Of a stretch of DNA of 10,955 nucleotides, positions 1 through 7,341 are shown one piece after another. The stretch comes from CAZAQS01 sp964486825. GTDB taxonomy: Bacteria > Chloroflexota > Anaerolineae > Anaerolineales > UBA4823. Made by a program: the position numbers and the translations under genes. Within the stretch, counting starts at the first letter, position 1. Every line of letters begins with the position of its first letter. The stretch is from the NCBI GenBank assembly GCA_964486825.1, contig CAZAQS010000153.1:1-10955 (forward strand), written 5' to 3'. Under the pieces are notes generated by a model that made no database searches, was not told where the DNA came from, and saw only the letters and a program-made list of their open reading frames with translations.

Positions 1-382
1 CATCCAATGGAACCGGGGCTGGACCTGCATACTGGCTGCGCTCCAAAGCCTCCCTGGCACGGGCGATACCTGCTCCTGTGATAGCGTACTGGTACGCGCC
101 CTCGCCCAGGCCCATCTGGGAGGATTTCACCTCTACAAATTTCTCCCGCTTTAAGGATTCAAGGATCTGGTCAACTACACCTGCGAATGGGAGGGCAATT
201 TCTTCGGCTATTTTGACGCCGCTCAAATAGCCCTGGAAATATAAAATCTTTAAAGCCAGGTCTTGGAGCCACAAAATGGATAGTCCGGTATCCTCGATTT
301 GAGAGATGATGGGAGGCGTAAACGAGGCGCTGGGGATCGCTTTCTCCGTTCGTCGGGCAGCGGCTGGTCTTACATTGTTCAT
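1..382 (-). CDS. AAA-type ATPase, N-terminal part only (runs off left edge)
   Basis: About 127 residues are visible, from ATG at 382-380, and the frame stays open to the window edge. After a short polar tail (residues 1-20) there is a compact helical/winged-helix-like region at about 35-115, with segments such as YFQGYLSGVKIAEEI (48-62) and YQYAITGAGIARAREALER (97-115), then GPAPVPLD at the edge. From memory of the family, this arrangement precedes the P-loop of AAA-type ATPases in Chloroflexota, Cyanobacteria and Deinococcota. The nucleotide-binding part lies outside the window, so the ATPase call rests only on the N-terminal domain. The start is supported by a GGAGGA ribosome site six bases upstream. 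The gene is divergent from the glycosyltransferase at 694. Its cellular role is not known to me. Confidence 0.75.
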   Translation of the reverse strand, partial: MNNVRPAAARRTEKAIPSASFTPPIISQIEDTGLSILWLQDLALKILYFQGYLSGVKIAEEIALPFAGVVDQILESLKREKFVEVKSSQMGLGEGAYQYAITGAGIARAREALERSQYAGPAPVPLD

Positions 383-388
383 TCTCTA

Positions 389-394
389 TCCTCC
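389..394 (-). promoter_or_regulatory. Shine-Dalgarno site of the ATPase gene
   Basis: GGAGGA on the minus strand lies six bases before the ATG at 382-380. It is the best ribosome-binding site in the window and fixes the start of the partial ATPase gene, ruling out the alternative overlapping frames on the same strand. Confidence 0.75.
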
Positions 395-459
395 AATGCA
401 ATTCCCAAATTAGAAATGACAGTAGAAAGGTTTCCGGTTAGAATGATATCCTCGAATTG

Positions 460-468
460 GTTATAGCA
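460..468 (-). promoter_or_regulatory. Candidate extended -10 promoter for the ATPase gene (proximal)
   Basis: The minus strand reads TGCTATAAC, an extended -10 element differing from TATAAT at the last base. It would give a start point near 453 and a leader of about 70 bases before the ATG at 382. No convincing -35 hexamer was found. Confidence 0.35.
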
Positions 469-538
469 AATCCATCCGGGCCAGCCAAGCGAAGGTTTGA
501 ACTGCCGTCCGGATTGGATGTATAAAAACGTGTGGGTG

Positions 539-547
539 ATTATAGCA
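539..547 (-). promoter_or_regulatory. Candidate extended -10 promoter for the ATPase gene (distal)
   Basis: The minus strand reads TGCTATAAT, a perfect extended -10 element. It points toward the ATPase gene with a leader of about 150 bases. Apart from these promoter-like boxes, the 311-base gap between the ATPase and glycosyltransferase starts holds no gene I can support; the minus-strand open frames across it have no recognisable protein features. Confidence 0.35.
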
Positions 548-677
548 TGCACTGAGGTGGAGGCATACCCTTGCAGTAGACATCCTGGATAGAAAAGCCT
601 GAAAATGATCCTGATCGAGCCCAATCTTACAAAACTGTCGGGGATATAGCCGATACAATCCTTTCACAGAATTGCTT

Positions 678-686
678 TGGTATAAT
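678..686 (+). promoter_or_regulatory. Extended -10 promoter giving a probably leaderless glycosyltransferase mRNA
   Basis: TGGTATAAT matches the extended -10 consensus exactly. Its last base is seven bases before the A of the ATG at 694, so a normal start point (6-7 bases downstream) falls at or one base before the initiation codon. No Shine-Dalgarno sequence exists between box and ATG. The usual inference is a leaderless transcript. There is no good -35 hexamer, as expected where the TGn element compensates. Confidence 0.65.
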
Positions 687-693
687 CTCGCCC

Positions 694-1377
694 ATGAAAA
701 TAAGCATCCTGATCCCTGTATATAATGAAGTAAAAACCATAGAAGAAATCCTACACCGGGTGCAGGCCGTACATATTGCGGATGAGATCGTTGTCGTTGA
801 TGACGGGTCTACGGACTGTACCAGGGATGTGCTTGCAGGTTTAGACGGGAAGGGACCGGTCCGGGTAATTCTGCATGATAAGAATCAGGGTAAAGGCGCT
901 GCTGTACGCACCGCAATCAAAAATGCCAGGGGGGAAATCATGATCATTCAAGATGCCGACCTCGAGTACGATCCGCGTGATATTCCAGCGCTGTTAGTCC
1001 CTATCTTTGAGGATATCGCTGATGTTGTTTACGGTTCCCGTTTTCTAGGAGGACCACGCCGTCCCATCTTATTCTGGAATATGGTGGCTAACAAGATCCT
1101 GACCCTGGTGACGAACGTACTGTACAACAATATCCTGACAGACATGGAGACGGGCTACAAGGTCTTCCGCCGCGAGGTCGTGGCGGACATGCCTCTGCAT
1201 GCCAGGCGGTTCGAGTTCGAGCCAGAGTTTACTGCCAAGGTTCTGAAGCGAAAAGTACGCATCTATGAAGTGCCGATCTCCTTTAACCCCCGCGATTATA
1301 GTGAAGGTAAGAAGATCAAGATGCGGGATGCTTTTATCGCTATGTGGACCCTGCTCAAGTACCGTTTCGTCGACTGA
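694..1377 (+). CDS. GT2 family glycosyltransferase, dolichyl/polyprenyl-phosphate mannose synthase-like
   Basis: A 227-residue GT-A fold enzyme of family 2, likely transferring a sugar from a nucleotide-sugar donor to a polyprenyl-phosphate lipid at the cytoplasmic membrane face. Visible motifs are the N-terminal strand SILIPVYNE (4-12), the donor-binding DDGSTD (36-41), the metal-binding DAD in QDADLEYDP (86-94), YGSRF (113-117), the acceptor-side TDMETGYKVFR (149-159), and VPISFNPRDYSEGKKI (193-208), typical of DPM1-like enzymes. There is no C-terminal membrane anchor, so it is the short soluble DPM1 type rather than a GtrB/ArnC type with transmembrane helices. It stands alone on the plus strand, with no lipid-carrier or cell-wall partner in view, so donor and acceptor cannot be assigned. 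Translation probably starts on a leaderless mRNA from the box at 678-686. The gene ends 22 bases before the converging helicase gene. Confidence 0.9.
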   Translation: MKISILIPVYNEVKTIEEILHRVQAVHIADEIVVVDDGSTDCTRDVLAGLDGKGPVRVILHDKNQGKGAAVRTAIKNARGEIMIIQDADLEYDPRDIPALLVPIFEDIADVVYGSRFLGGPRRPILFWNMVANKILTLVTNVLYNNILTDMETGYKVFRREVVADMPLHARRFEFEPEFTAKVLKRKVRIYEVPISFNPRDYSEGKKIKMRDAFIAMWTLLKYRFVD

Positions 1378-1399
1378 TCTTCCACCCAGAACAGCTAAC

Positions 1400-3958
1400 C
1401 TAACCGCCAACTAAAGCTTCCAATATCGCAATACTTTCGCGCTTCCCCCCTGCCCCGTTCTCACCACCTGGGCCAACACAAGAAGGACAACCATCCGTAC
1501 ATTCGCACGCAGAAACGAGCTGGTGGGCGCGCTTCACCAGCTCGTCGTGCAGCTCGAACAGGCGCTGGCCAAACCCTATCCCGTCCGGTACCTGGTCGTA
1601 GATCACGACCGCCGGCCGGCCATCTGCAAGGGGTGATTGAGGGTCCGAATGCACTCCCAGGTCGCGGGAATCGCACATCAGGAAAAGGGGAGCAAGCTGG
1701 CCCATGACGTGCGCCAATCCAGACAATCCGCTGCGCATACGGACGGCTGTTTCCGTTCTGTGGTGGCAAGAAGGACAGAGTGTAATCAGGTTAGTGAGTT
1801 GGTTGGCCTGTTCGGCGCTGTCAAAGGCGCGGAATGGGATCTTATGATGAACATCATGGCTACGTCCATGTTCGAGCGCTCCGCATACCTGGCAGCGGAA
1901 GCCATCCATGGCGCGCCGAAGATCCCGCACAGCAGGCCAGGTTGGGCCGTAATCGTTTGGGCTGTTCGTCCACAGGCCACGTGCATCCAGGTCATCAACC
2001 GTTTCCTGCGACAATGCCATCCAATAGGCAGTGGTCTGCAAATTTGTAGGCGGCAGCTCCAGGTTCTCCACCCCAAGGTTTTCGTGGGTATGCCACCTGA
2101 CTTTACGAAAGCCGATTACCTGAGATGTAACCGACACCTCCCCGTGTTGCTTCTTCCCACCCCGGACCGCTGATTCATCTGTTAGCTCCACCAGGCTTAC
2201 ATTGGTCTCGCTGCGTGCTTCGGTGTAATAGTCCAGCTCGGCGGGTTTCAAACGAGCCAGGTTATGTTCCAGGTCCAGATTCTCAACCAGGAATGATTGG
2301 GCTTCGTGCAGGTAGACTGCCCCCGGATGTACCATCCATACCGCGCTGTGTTGATCTACCTCCCCGATCGTCTGCAGGGTATCTGAGGCCGCCACCTGTA
2401 GTTGAACGGAGGCAGCTGAGGCGCTTCGCAGGGAAACCCCTTGGGCTGGGTACCGGTCAGCCATCCAGAAATAGCGTTCACCGGAATGATGCAGGTCGCC
2501 CTGATGAACCAGGAAATCAAGGAATTCTAATAATTGATCGGGCTCCAGCTTCCCATACCGATCCCCCGGCTGGAAGGGCAGCTCGAAGGCCGCGCAGCGC
2601 AGGTGGGCAAGTAGGATGAGCAAGTTGTCTGGATTGACAAGAGCTTGCTCGGGTGAGAGGCCGAAGAAGTAGGCCGGATTTTTAGCAAGAAATTGATCCA
2701 AGGGAGTTGGTGAGGTAACCAGGACGGCCAGGGAAGTATCTAATCCACGCCCGGCGCGACCGGCTTGCTGCCAGGTCCCGGAAATGGTGCCTGGGTATCC
2801 TGTGAGAATGGCAGCGCCCATCCCTCCGATATCGACTCCCAGCTCCAGGGCATTGGTGGCAACCACCGCTCGCACACTACCTTCACGGAGCCCGCGTTCA
2901 ATTTCCCGTCTTTGTGCAGGCAGGTATCCTCCCCTGTAACCCCGCACCGCACGCCGGGGATCAAAACCGGCACCAGAATTGCTGGTAGAAGGTAGAGCTG
3001 CTGTTCGTTCTCTCAAATAGGAAAGGATAATCTCAACCGTCCGCCGGGCTCTCCCGAAGATAACGGCTTGTACATCATACGCCAGCATGTCTTCTGCCAG
3101 CCGGACGCTCTCGTGAAGCACACTCCTGCGCAGACCAAGGTCGCGGTCGACCACAGGTGGGTTGTAGATGAGAAAATTAACTGCTCCCCGGCCAGAGCCG
3201 TCCTCGTCTACCAGGACTACCTCCTCTTCTACCAGCCAGTTTGCTAACTGTACGGGGTTGGCGATGGTAGCAGAGGTCATGATGAAGCGAGGCGCTGTGC
3301 CATAGTGGCGGGCAAGTCGCTTGAGGCGGCGCAAGACGTTAGCGACATGCGAGCCGAAAACTCCCCGGTAAGTGTGCATCTCATCCAGGACGACGTATTC
3401 CAGGTTTGAGAAGAATTCCGCCCAGGCTGTATGGTGCGGAAGGATGCCTGTGTGCAACATATCTGGGTTGCTGATGATAATACGGGCGGACGAGCGAATC
3501 GTGCGCCTGGCGCTACTGGGGGTGTCGCCATCGTATGTGGCAACGGGAAGGGAGACTTCAGAGGGAACAGTGGCCGGAAGTTCTCCGAGGATCCCCTGCA
3601 AACTCTTTGCTTGGTCCTGCGCAAGGGCTTTGGTAGGAAAGAGGTATAGAGCACGACTGGCCGGAGTCTTTAGCAATCGGTCTAGAACCGGTAGGTTATA
3701 GCACAAGCTTTTTCCACTGGCTGTACCGGTTACTACAACAAGGTGCTGGCCTTCTAGGACGACCTGCCAGGCGGAGGATTGGTGCGTATACAGTTTTTGA
3801 ATCCCTCCCTGCTGGAGCGCTGCTCGTAAGGCTGGGTGTAGATCGGTGGGGAATTCGCGAAAGCTGGGTGGGCGGGCAGGTAGGGTACGCCATTCCACAA
3901 TGTTTGTATAGATTTCAGGTTGCGAGCGCCAGCGGCTAAGGAGAGGTTCAACAGACAT
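1400..3958 (-). CDS. DEAD/DEAH-box helicase of the MrfA/YprA (Hrq1-like) type with HNH insert and DUF1998-type C-terminus
   Basis: An 852-residue superfamily 2 helicase. Walker A is GTASGKS (78-84), motif Ia LFPTKALAQDQ (106-116), Walker B DEMH (192-195), motif III SAT (229-231), motif V ATNALELGVDIG (367-378) and motif VI QQAGRAGRG (397-405). The C-terminus has the four-cysteine cluster of the DUF1998/MrfA zinc domain (C818, C820, C824, C827, in CECTDGCPSC). Bacillus MrfA, a 3'-5' helicase in mitomycin-damage repair, is about 750 residues; the extra length here is largely an HNH endonuclease motif at about 689-733, inserted before the stretch LAHVMGQLAPLFLMCD (748-763). I infer a DNA-repair or DNA-processing role. 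The gene follows the kinase gene by 24 bases, in the same frame and with no intervening stop after the kinase TGA, so they are probably co-transcribed. No clear ribosome site precedes the ATG. Confidence 0.93.
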   Translation of the reverse strand: MSVEPLLSRWRSQPEIYTNIVEWRTLPARPPSFREFPTDLHPALRAALQQGGIQKLYTHQSSAWQVVLEGQHLVVVTGTASGKSLCYNLPVLDRLLKTPASRALYLFPTKALAQDQAKSLQGILGELPATVPSEVSLPVATYDGDTPSSARRTIRSSARIIISNPDMLHTGILPHHTAWAEFFSNLEYVVLDEMHTYRGVFGSHVANVLRRLKRLARHYGTAPRFIMTSATIANPVQLANWLVEEEVVLVDEDGSGRGAVNFLIYNPPVVDRDLGLRRSVLHESVRLAEDMLAYDVQAVIFGRARRTVEIILSYLRERTAALPSTSNSGAGFDPRRAVRGYRGGYLPAQRREIERGLREGSVRAVVATNALELGVDIGGMGAAILTGYPGTISGTWQQAGRAGRGLDTSLAVLVTSPTPLDQFLAKNPAYFFGLSPEQALVNPDNLLILLAHLRCAAFELPFQPGDRYGKLEPDQLLEFLDFLVHQGDLHHSGERYFWMADRYPAQGVSLRSASAASVQLQVAASDTLQTIGEVDQHSAVWMVHPGAVYLHEAQSFLVENLDLEHNLARLKPAELDYYTEARSETNVSLVELTDESAVRGGKKQHGEVSVTSQVIGFRKVRWHTHENLGVENLELPPTNLQTTAYWMALSQETVDDLDARGLWTNSPNDYGPTWPAVRDLRRAMDGFRCQVCGALEHGRSHDVHHKIPFRAFDSAEQANQLTNLITLCPSCHHRTETAVRMRSGLSGLAHVMGQLAPLFLMCDSRDLGVHSDPQSPLADGRPAVVIYDQVPDGIGFGQRLFELHDELVKRAHQLVSACECTDGCPSCVGPGGENGAGGKRESIAILEALVGG
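1733..1969 (-). other. HNH endonuclease motif embedded in the helicase
   Basis: Codons about 664-742 of the helicase. All usual HNH elements are present: zinc pairs C689/C692 (CQVC) and C728/C731 (CPSCHH), the HH of DVHHKIPF (H704, H705, one of which would be the general base), N723 in TNLITLC, and H732. Spacing is as in McrA-type HNH nucleases. The motif lies between the helicase core with its accessory region and the C-terminal zinc cluster, and no catalytic residue seems lost. Activity is inferred only. Confidence 0.8.
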
Positions 3959-3982
3959 ACGACAAGAGATACGGGCTAAGCA

Positions 3983-5653
3983 TCAGAGATGAAAGTAGAA
4001 GGTTGCTCCTTTTCCTGGCTCCGCTTCCGCCCAAACCTGCCCCCCATGGCGCTGGATGATGCGTTTGACGATAGCCAGTCCAACCCCGGTGCCTTCGAAT
4101 TCATCTGATTGGTGCAAACGCTGGAAGACCCTGAAGAGCCGGTCGGATTGCGCCATATCGAAGCCGGCGCCATTATCCCGAACGTAATAAACCACCCGGC
4201 TGGTATCTTCGAAGCTGCCTATCTCGATACGGGGTTGATCACACTTGCTACTGAACTTGATCGCGTTGGAGATCAGGTTAAGGAAGACCTGCTTCAATAA
4301 GGACGGGTCACCTTCCATAGCCGGGAGTTCTCCGAAAACGACTTCAATCTGGCGGTCAGTCTCCATCCCGTGCACCTCCCGGAAGGCCAGCCTCGCCATG
4401 GGCAGCGGGTCGAGGGTTTGCCTGTGGAGTTCCTGGCGTCCAGTGCGGGATAGGAGCAATAGGTTCTCGATCAGTTTACTCATTTCATGGGTGTTGTTGC
4501 GGATCAACCCCAGGTAACGAACTGCCTCCTCGGGCATTTCTTGCGCATATTTCCGTTCAATAATATTCGAGAAACCTTCCATCGCTCTTAATGGAGCCCG
4601 CAGGTCATGCGAGACGGAATAAGAGAATGCTTCGAGCTCCTTGTTAGCTGCCTGTAGCTGGGCAGTCCGTTCGGCAATGCGTTGCTCGAGTTGCTCATTC
4701 AAGCGCCGGATCTCCTTTTCAGCGCGTATACGTTCGTTGATCTGCATACTCAACTCCAGGTTTGTGCTTTGGAGCTGCTCGGTGCGCTCCTGGACCCGCT
4801 CTTCCAGGTTGTCCCGCGAAAGACGTAGCTCTTCTTCACTCATTTTTAAATTACGAAAGAGCAGGTTGTATGGCTTGTCAAGCCCTGTGACTACCAGTGC
4901 CAAATATATACAATACGCAGCTACGATCTTGAGCAAATGCCCGATCATATTTGCCAGGTCATATACCCCGATATACAAGGTGAATGACATTTCAGAGGCA
5001 ACCGTCAGGGCCAGGGAAAAAACCAGCAGGCGCAATACCTGCGGATCGAAGATCGATTGTTTCCGGAGCAATAAGACGATTGCGCCTAAGAGAATAAATG
5101 AAATTATGTATTCGCTGACGATCTTAAAGGTCGTCTGACCTTGACCTTGTATATAGCTATCAGGGAATATACCCCAGTAAAAAACGGACAGAAGGAGAAC
5201 GGTGACAACTGCTGTATAGATAGCGAGCCACCTGCCGGTATGCAATACCCTTCCGATCATCAGAGGGGCGATGAATAAGGAAATGGCTTGAATGTAACGG
5301 GCTATGATCCAGAGCTGCGTGGGCAGGTTAGCATCGAAGCCGGGAAACACCTCCATCCCGTGATATCCAAGCGTATGTATCAAGTCGATAGAGCCAACGA
5401 AGAGGTAAGCAATGCCGATAAAGAGCAGGTAGTTGTTATCTAAGAAGCGCCTGGTGTTCCATGCCACGATGAAAACACTGTACATAACCAGTATGCTGGC
5501 AATTTCGGAGAGGCTGTGAAAGAGCAAATAGTTGTATGTGCTGGTGAAATACAAACCCAACAACACCAACCCGCCGATCAGAACCAACCTGGTCGTCCTT
5601 AATAAGGTGATATTTTTGGGTTTGGCCCAAATCGTCTCAAGATATCTAGCCAA
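3983..5653 (-). CDS. MASE3-type membrane sensor histidine kinase
   Basis: A 556-residue membrane-bound two-component kinase. Residues about 20-258 hold a run of hydrophobic helices resembling the MASE3 sensor (GYHGMEVFPGFDANLPTQLW at 96-115 lies in an extracytoplasmic loop). A long coiled-coil linker rich in E/R/Q follows (about 272-342). The dimerisation and phosphoacceptor helix contains SHDLRAPLRAM with H349, and the ATPase domain has the N box LISNAIKFSS (N463), G1 DNGAGFD (493-499) and G2 GTGVGLAIV (521-529). All catalytic boxes look intact. The start is TTG; the next methionine is residue 57, inside the sensor, so TTG is well supported. It overlaps the stop of the 49-residue ORF upstream by eight bases, suggesting coupled translation. 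No response regulator or receiver domain is in the window, so the partner and signal are unknown. Confidence 0.9.
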   Translation of the reverse strand: MARYLETIWAKPKNITLLRTTRLVLIGGLVLLGLYFTSTYNYLLFHSLSEIASILVMYSVFIVAWNTRRFLDNNYLLFIGIAYLFVGSIDLIHTLGYHGMEVFPGFDANLPTQLWIIARYIQAISLFIAPLMIGRVLHTGRWLAIYTAVVTVLLLSVFYWGIFPDSYIQGQGQTTFKIVSEYIISFILLGAIVLLLRKQSIFDPQVLRLLVFSLALTVASEMSFTLYIGVYDLANMIGHLLKIVAAYCIYLALVVTGLDKPYNLLFRNLKMSEEELRLSRDNLEERVQERTEQLQSTNLELSMQINERIRAEKEIRRLNEQLEQRIAERTAQLQAANKELEAFSYSVSHDLRAPLRAMEGFSNIIERKYAQEMPEEAVRYLGLIRNNTHEMSKLIENLLLLSRTGRQELHRQTLDPLPMARLAFREVHGMETDRQIEVVFGELPAMEGDPSLLKQVFLNLISNAIKFSSKCDQPRIEIGSFEDTSRVVYYVRDNGAGFDMAQSDRLFRVFQRLHQSDEFEGTGVGLAIVKRIIQRHGGQVWAEAEPGKGATFYFHL

Positions 5654-5795
5654 GGCCTTTTCCTTGAATCAGGAGTTTTTCTAGTTCAGGTAACGCCTGC
5701 ATCGCGGCTTCTTTCCCGGCAGCGATGGTTTCTCTGGCGCCACCACCTCCCAAAGCCAGGCCTGGTTTTCGATGCACAGGTTTACCGTTCACCAA
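5646..5795 (-). CDS. Small unrecognised ORF, 49 residues, upstream of the kinase
   Basis: A short frame from TTG at 5795-5793 to TAG at 5648-5646, with GAGAGG (5803-5808) seven bases upstream as ribosome site. An alternative GTG follows immediately. The protein begins VNGKPVHRKPG and has LALGGGGAR (14-21 region), reminiscent of the glycine-rich oxyanion loop that opens patatin-like phospholipases (GGGGARG), here followed by E instead of G. A charged, helix-like tail ends KLLIQGKGLG. It lacks every other patatin element, so it could be a small real protein, a leader peptide for the kinase, or a decayed gene fragment. Composition looks coding, and its stop overlaps the kinase TTG. I do not recognise the family. 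Confidence 0.5.
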   Translation of the reverse strand: MVNGKPVHRKPGLALGGGGARETIAAGKEAAMQALPELEKLLIQGKGLG

Positions 5796-5824
5796 CTGAT
5801 TACCTCTCGAGGAATAGCCTTCCA

Positions 5825-5830
5825 ATTATA
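5825..5830 (-). promoter_or_regulatory. -10 box for the small ORF-kinase-helicase unit
   Basis: Perfect TATAAT on the minus strand, with the expected start point near 5818 and a leader of about 23 bases carrying the GAGAGG ribosome site before the TTG at 5795. No good -35 hexamer and no TG extension were seen. It lies just beyond the transporter stop codon at 5854, and I see no terminator hairpin between the two. Confidence 0.5.
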
Positions 5831-5853
5831 GAACGAAAAACCAGGAATTGGGA

Positions 5854-7335
5854 TTAAGGGGAAATTTCTTTTTCACTGCGAATGAGAGATAACAATGCGC
5901 CCAGGAAGGCTATTGCGGAGGCGGTTGTAAAGCTAGCTCTAAAAGCCTGGAATAAGATGGGGGAAGGTGTGGATGCGGAGTTTCCTCCAGTAAATTGCGC
6001 CAGGACAGTCGTGAAGATGGCTCCAGCCAGGCCAATCCCCAAGACCATGCCTACATTCCGTGAAGTGGCCAGTATACCAGCCGAAATTCCTTGCCGGTGA
6101 CGGGGTGCAGAGCCCATGAGAGCGCTGTTATTGGGTGAGATAAAAACACCGGTGCCGAAGCCAGTGATCGCCAGCCCCACGGCCATCTGTAGGCTGGAGG
6201 TTTCTGAGCCGAACCGGGATTGCATGAAAATTCCCAGCGCCAATATTGCCATGCCCAGGCTGGTCAACCAGCGAACTCCGATACGGTCCGAAAGAGTCCC
6301 GCTTAAAGGAGCGACAATTGCCATGACGATGGGCTGTACACTGAGCAAGAGACCGGCTTGCGATGGTGATAAACCTCGTCCTTGTATCAGGTAAAAGGGC
6401 ATCAAAAACAAGATACTGAAAAGGCAGATATAGTTGAGAACCGCGCTGATGACGGAAATCGAGAATAGCCTGTTCCTGAACAAGCTTAGATCAAGCATAG
6501 GGTCCTTTACCCGACCCTCGTAAGCGATGAATGCTGCCAGGATCAAGATGGAAGTCCCTAACAAGCCGATAATCACGGGCGACCCCCACCCGATAGCATG
6601 CGCACGGTTTAGACCTAGAAGCAGCATGATCAACCCGGTCATGAAAGCGCCCGCTCCGAGAAGGTCGAAACGCTCGATGATCTTTCTGGATGCATCTTGA
6701 TAGGCATCTCCAGGGATATATCGAAGGCCCATCCAAAGCGCAGCCATCCCGACGGGGACATTGATATAAAAGATCGCTCGCCAGCTAAATTGGTCGGTAA
6801 GCCAGCCGCCCAGGGTCGGGCCGACTGTCAAACCCAAATAAGTCATCGTCGCCTGTAGCCCCAAAGCTTGCCCCCTTTGTTTGGAGGGGAAGCTCTTGGT
6901 GAGGATGGCAGGCGAGTTGGCTGAAAGCATGGCCGCACCCAGGGCTTGTACTGCCCGGAACGAAATCAGCCAGGGCAGGCTTGGGGCGAGACCACATAAC
7001 GCTGAGCTGATGATGAATATGCCAAACCCCGAGATGAAAACCGTTTTGTGGCCGCGTAGATCTCCTAGCCGGCCAAAACTCAACAATAAACCGCTCAGAA
7101 CCAGCAAGTAAATGGTAACGACCCACTCAATATTGGAAACATCGCTGTTAAAAAATGCGCTGATCACAGGCAGGACAGTGTTGACGACACTGCCATCCAG
7201 GGCTGACATAAACGTGCTGATACCGATGGCAAGAAGAACCCACCACTTGCGTTCCAGGCCCAGGTAATGCACGGACTTAAGAGGCGTGTCTGGGGGAGAT
7301 GTCGTGTGTGGATGTTCCGAGCTGTTTTGGTTCAA
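5854..7335 (-). CDS. DHA2-family MFS transporter (EmrB/QacA type)
   Basis: A 493-residue integral membrane protein, the length expected of 14-helix drug:H+ antiporters. TM1 carries the family signature ALDGSVVNTVLP with D47, followed by motif A GRLGDLRGHK (88-97), and motif C GLTVGPTLGGWL (168-179) followed by WRAIFYINVPVG (185-196), which is diagnostic of DHA2 proteins. These families export structurally diverse toxic compounds using the proton gradient; the substrate cannot be read from sequence. No EmrA-like adaptor is nearby, as expected for a bacterium without a standard outer-membrane efflux partner. The start is TTG (7335-7333); the next methionine is at residue 43, within TM1, so TTG is supported. 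It lies six bases after, and in the same frame as, the stop of the other MFS gene, implying co-transcription and perhaps reinitiation. Confidence 0.92.
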   Translation of the reverse strand: MNQNSSEHPHTTSPPDTPLKSVHYLGLERKWWVLLAIGISTFMSALDGSVVNTVLPVISAFFNSDVSNIEWVVTIYLLVLSGLLLSFGRLGDLRGHKTVFISGFGIFIISSALCGLAPSLPWLISFRAVQALGAAMLSANSPAILTKSFPSKQRGQALGLQATMTYLGLTVGPTLGGWLTDQFSWRAIFYINVPVGMAALWMGLRYIPGDAYQDASRKIIERFDLLGAGAFMTGLIMLLLGLNRAHAIGWGSPVIIGLLGTSILILAAFIAYEGRVKDPMLDLSLFRNRLFSISVISAVLNYICLFSILFLMPFYLIQGRGLSPSQAGLLLSVQPIVMAIVAPLSGTLSDRIGVRWLTSLGMAILALGIFMQSRFGSETSSLQMAVGLAITGFGTGVFISPNNSALMGSAPRHRQGISAGILATSRNVGMVLGIGLAGAIFTTVLAQFTGGNSASTPSPILFQAFRASFTTASAIAFLGALLSLIRSEKEISP

Positions 7336-7341
7336 TGGGTC

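Noticed and set aside
379..667. Minus-strand open frames of 68 and 81 codons between the ATPase and glycosyltransferase genes
   Set aside because: Their products show no recognisable motif, they overlap promoter-like boxes, one runs over the well-supported ATPase start, and neither has a ribosome site as good as GGAGGA at 389-394.
1378..1399. Terminator between the converging glycosyltransferase and helicase genes
   Set aside because: The 22-base gap shows no inverted repeat or T-tract.
1637..2173. Plus-strand 178-codon open frame inside the helicase gene
   Set aside because: It is antisense to the conserved HNH and zinc-cluster coding region, and its product has no recognisable features.
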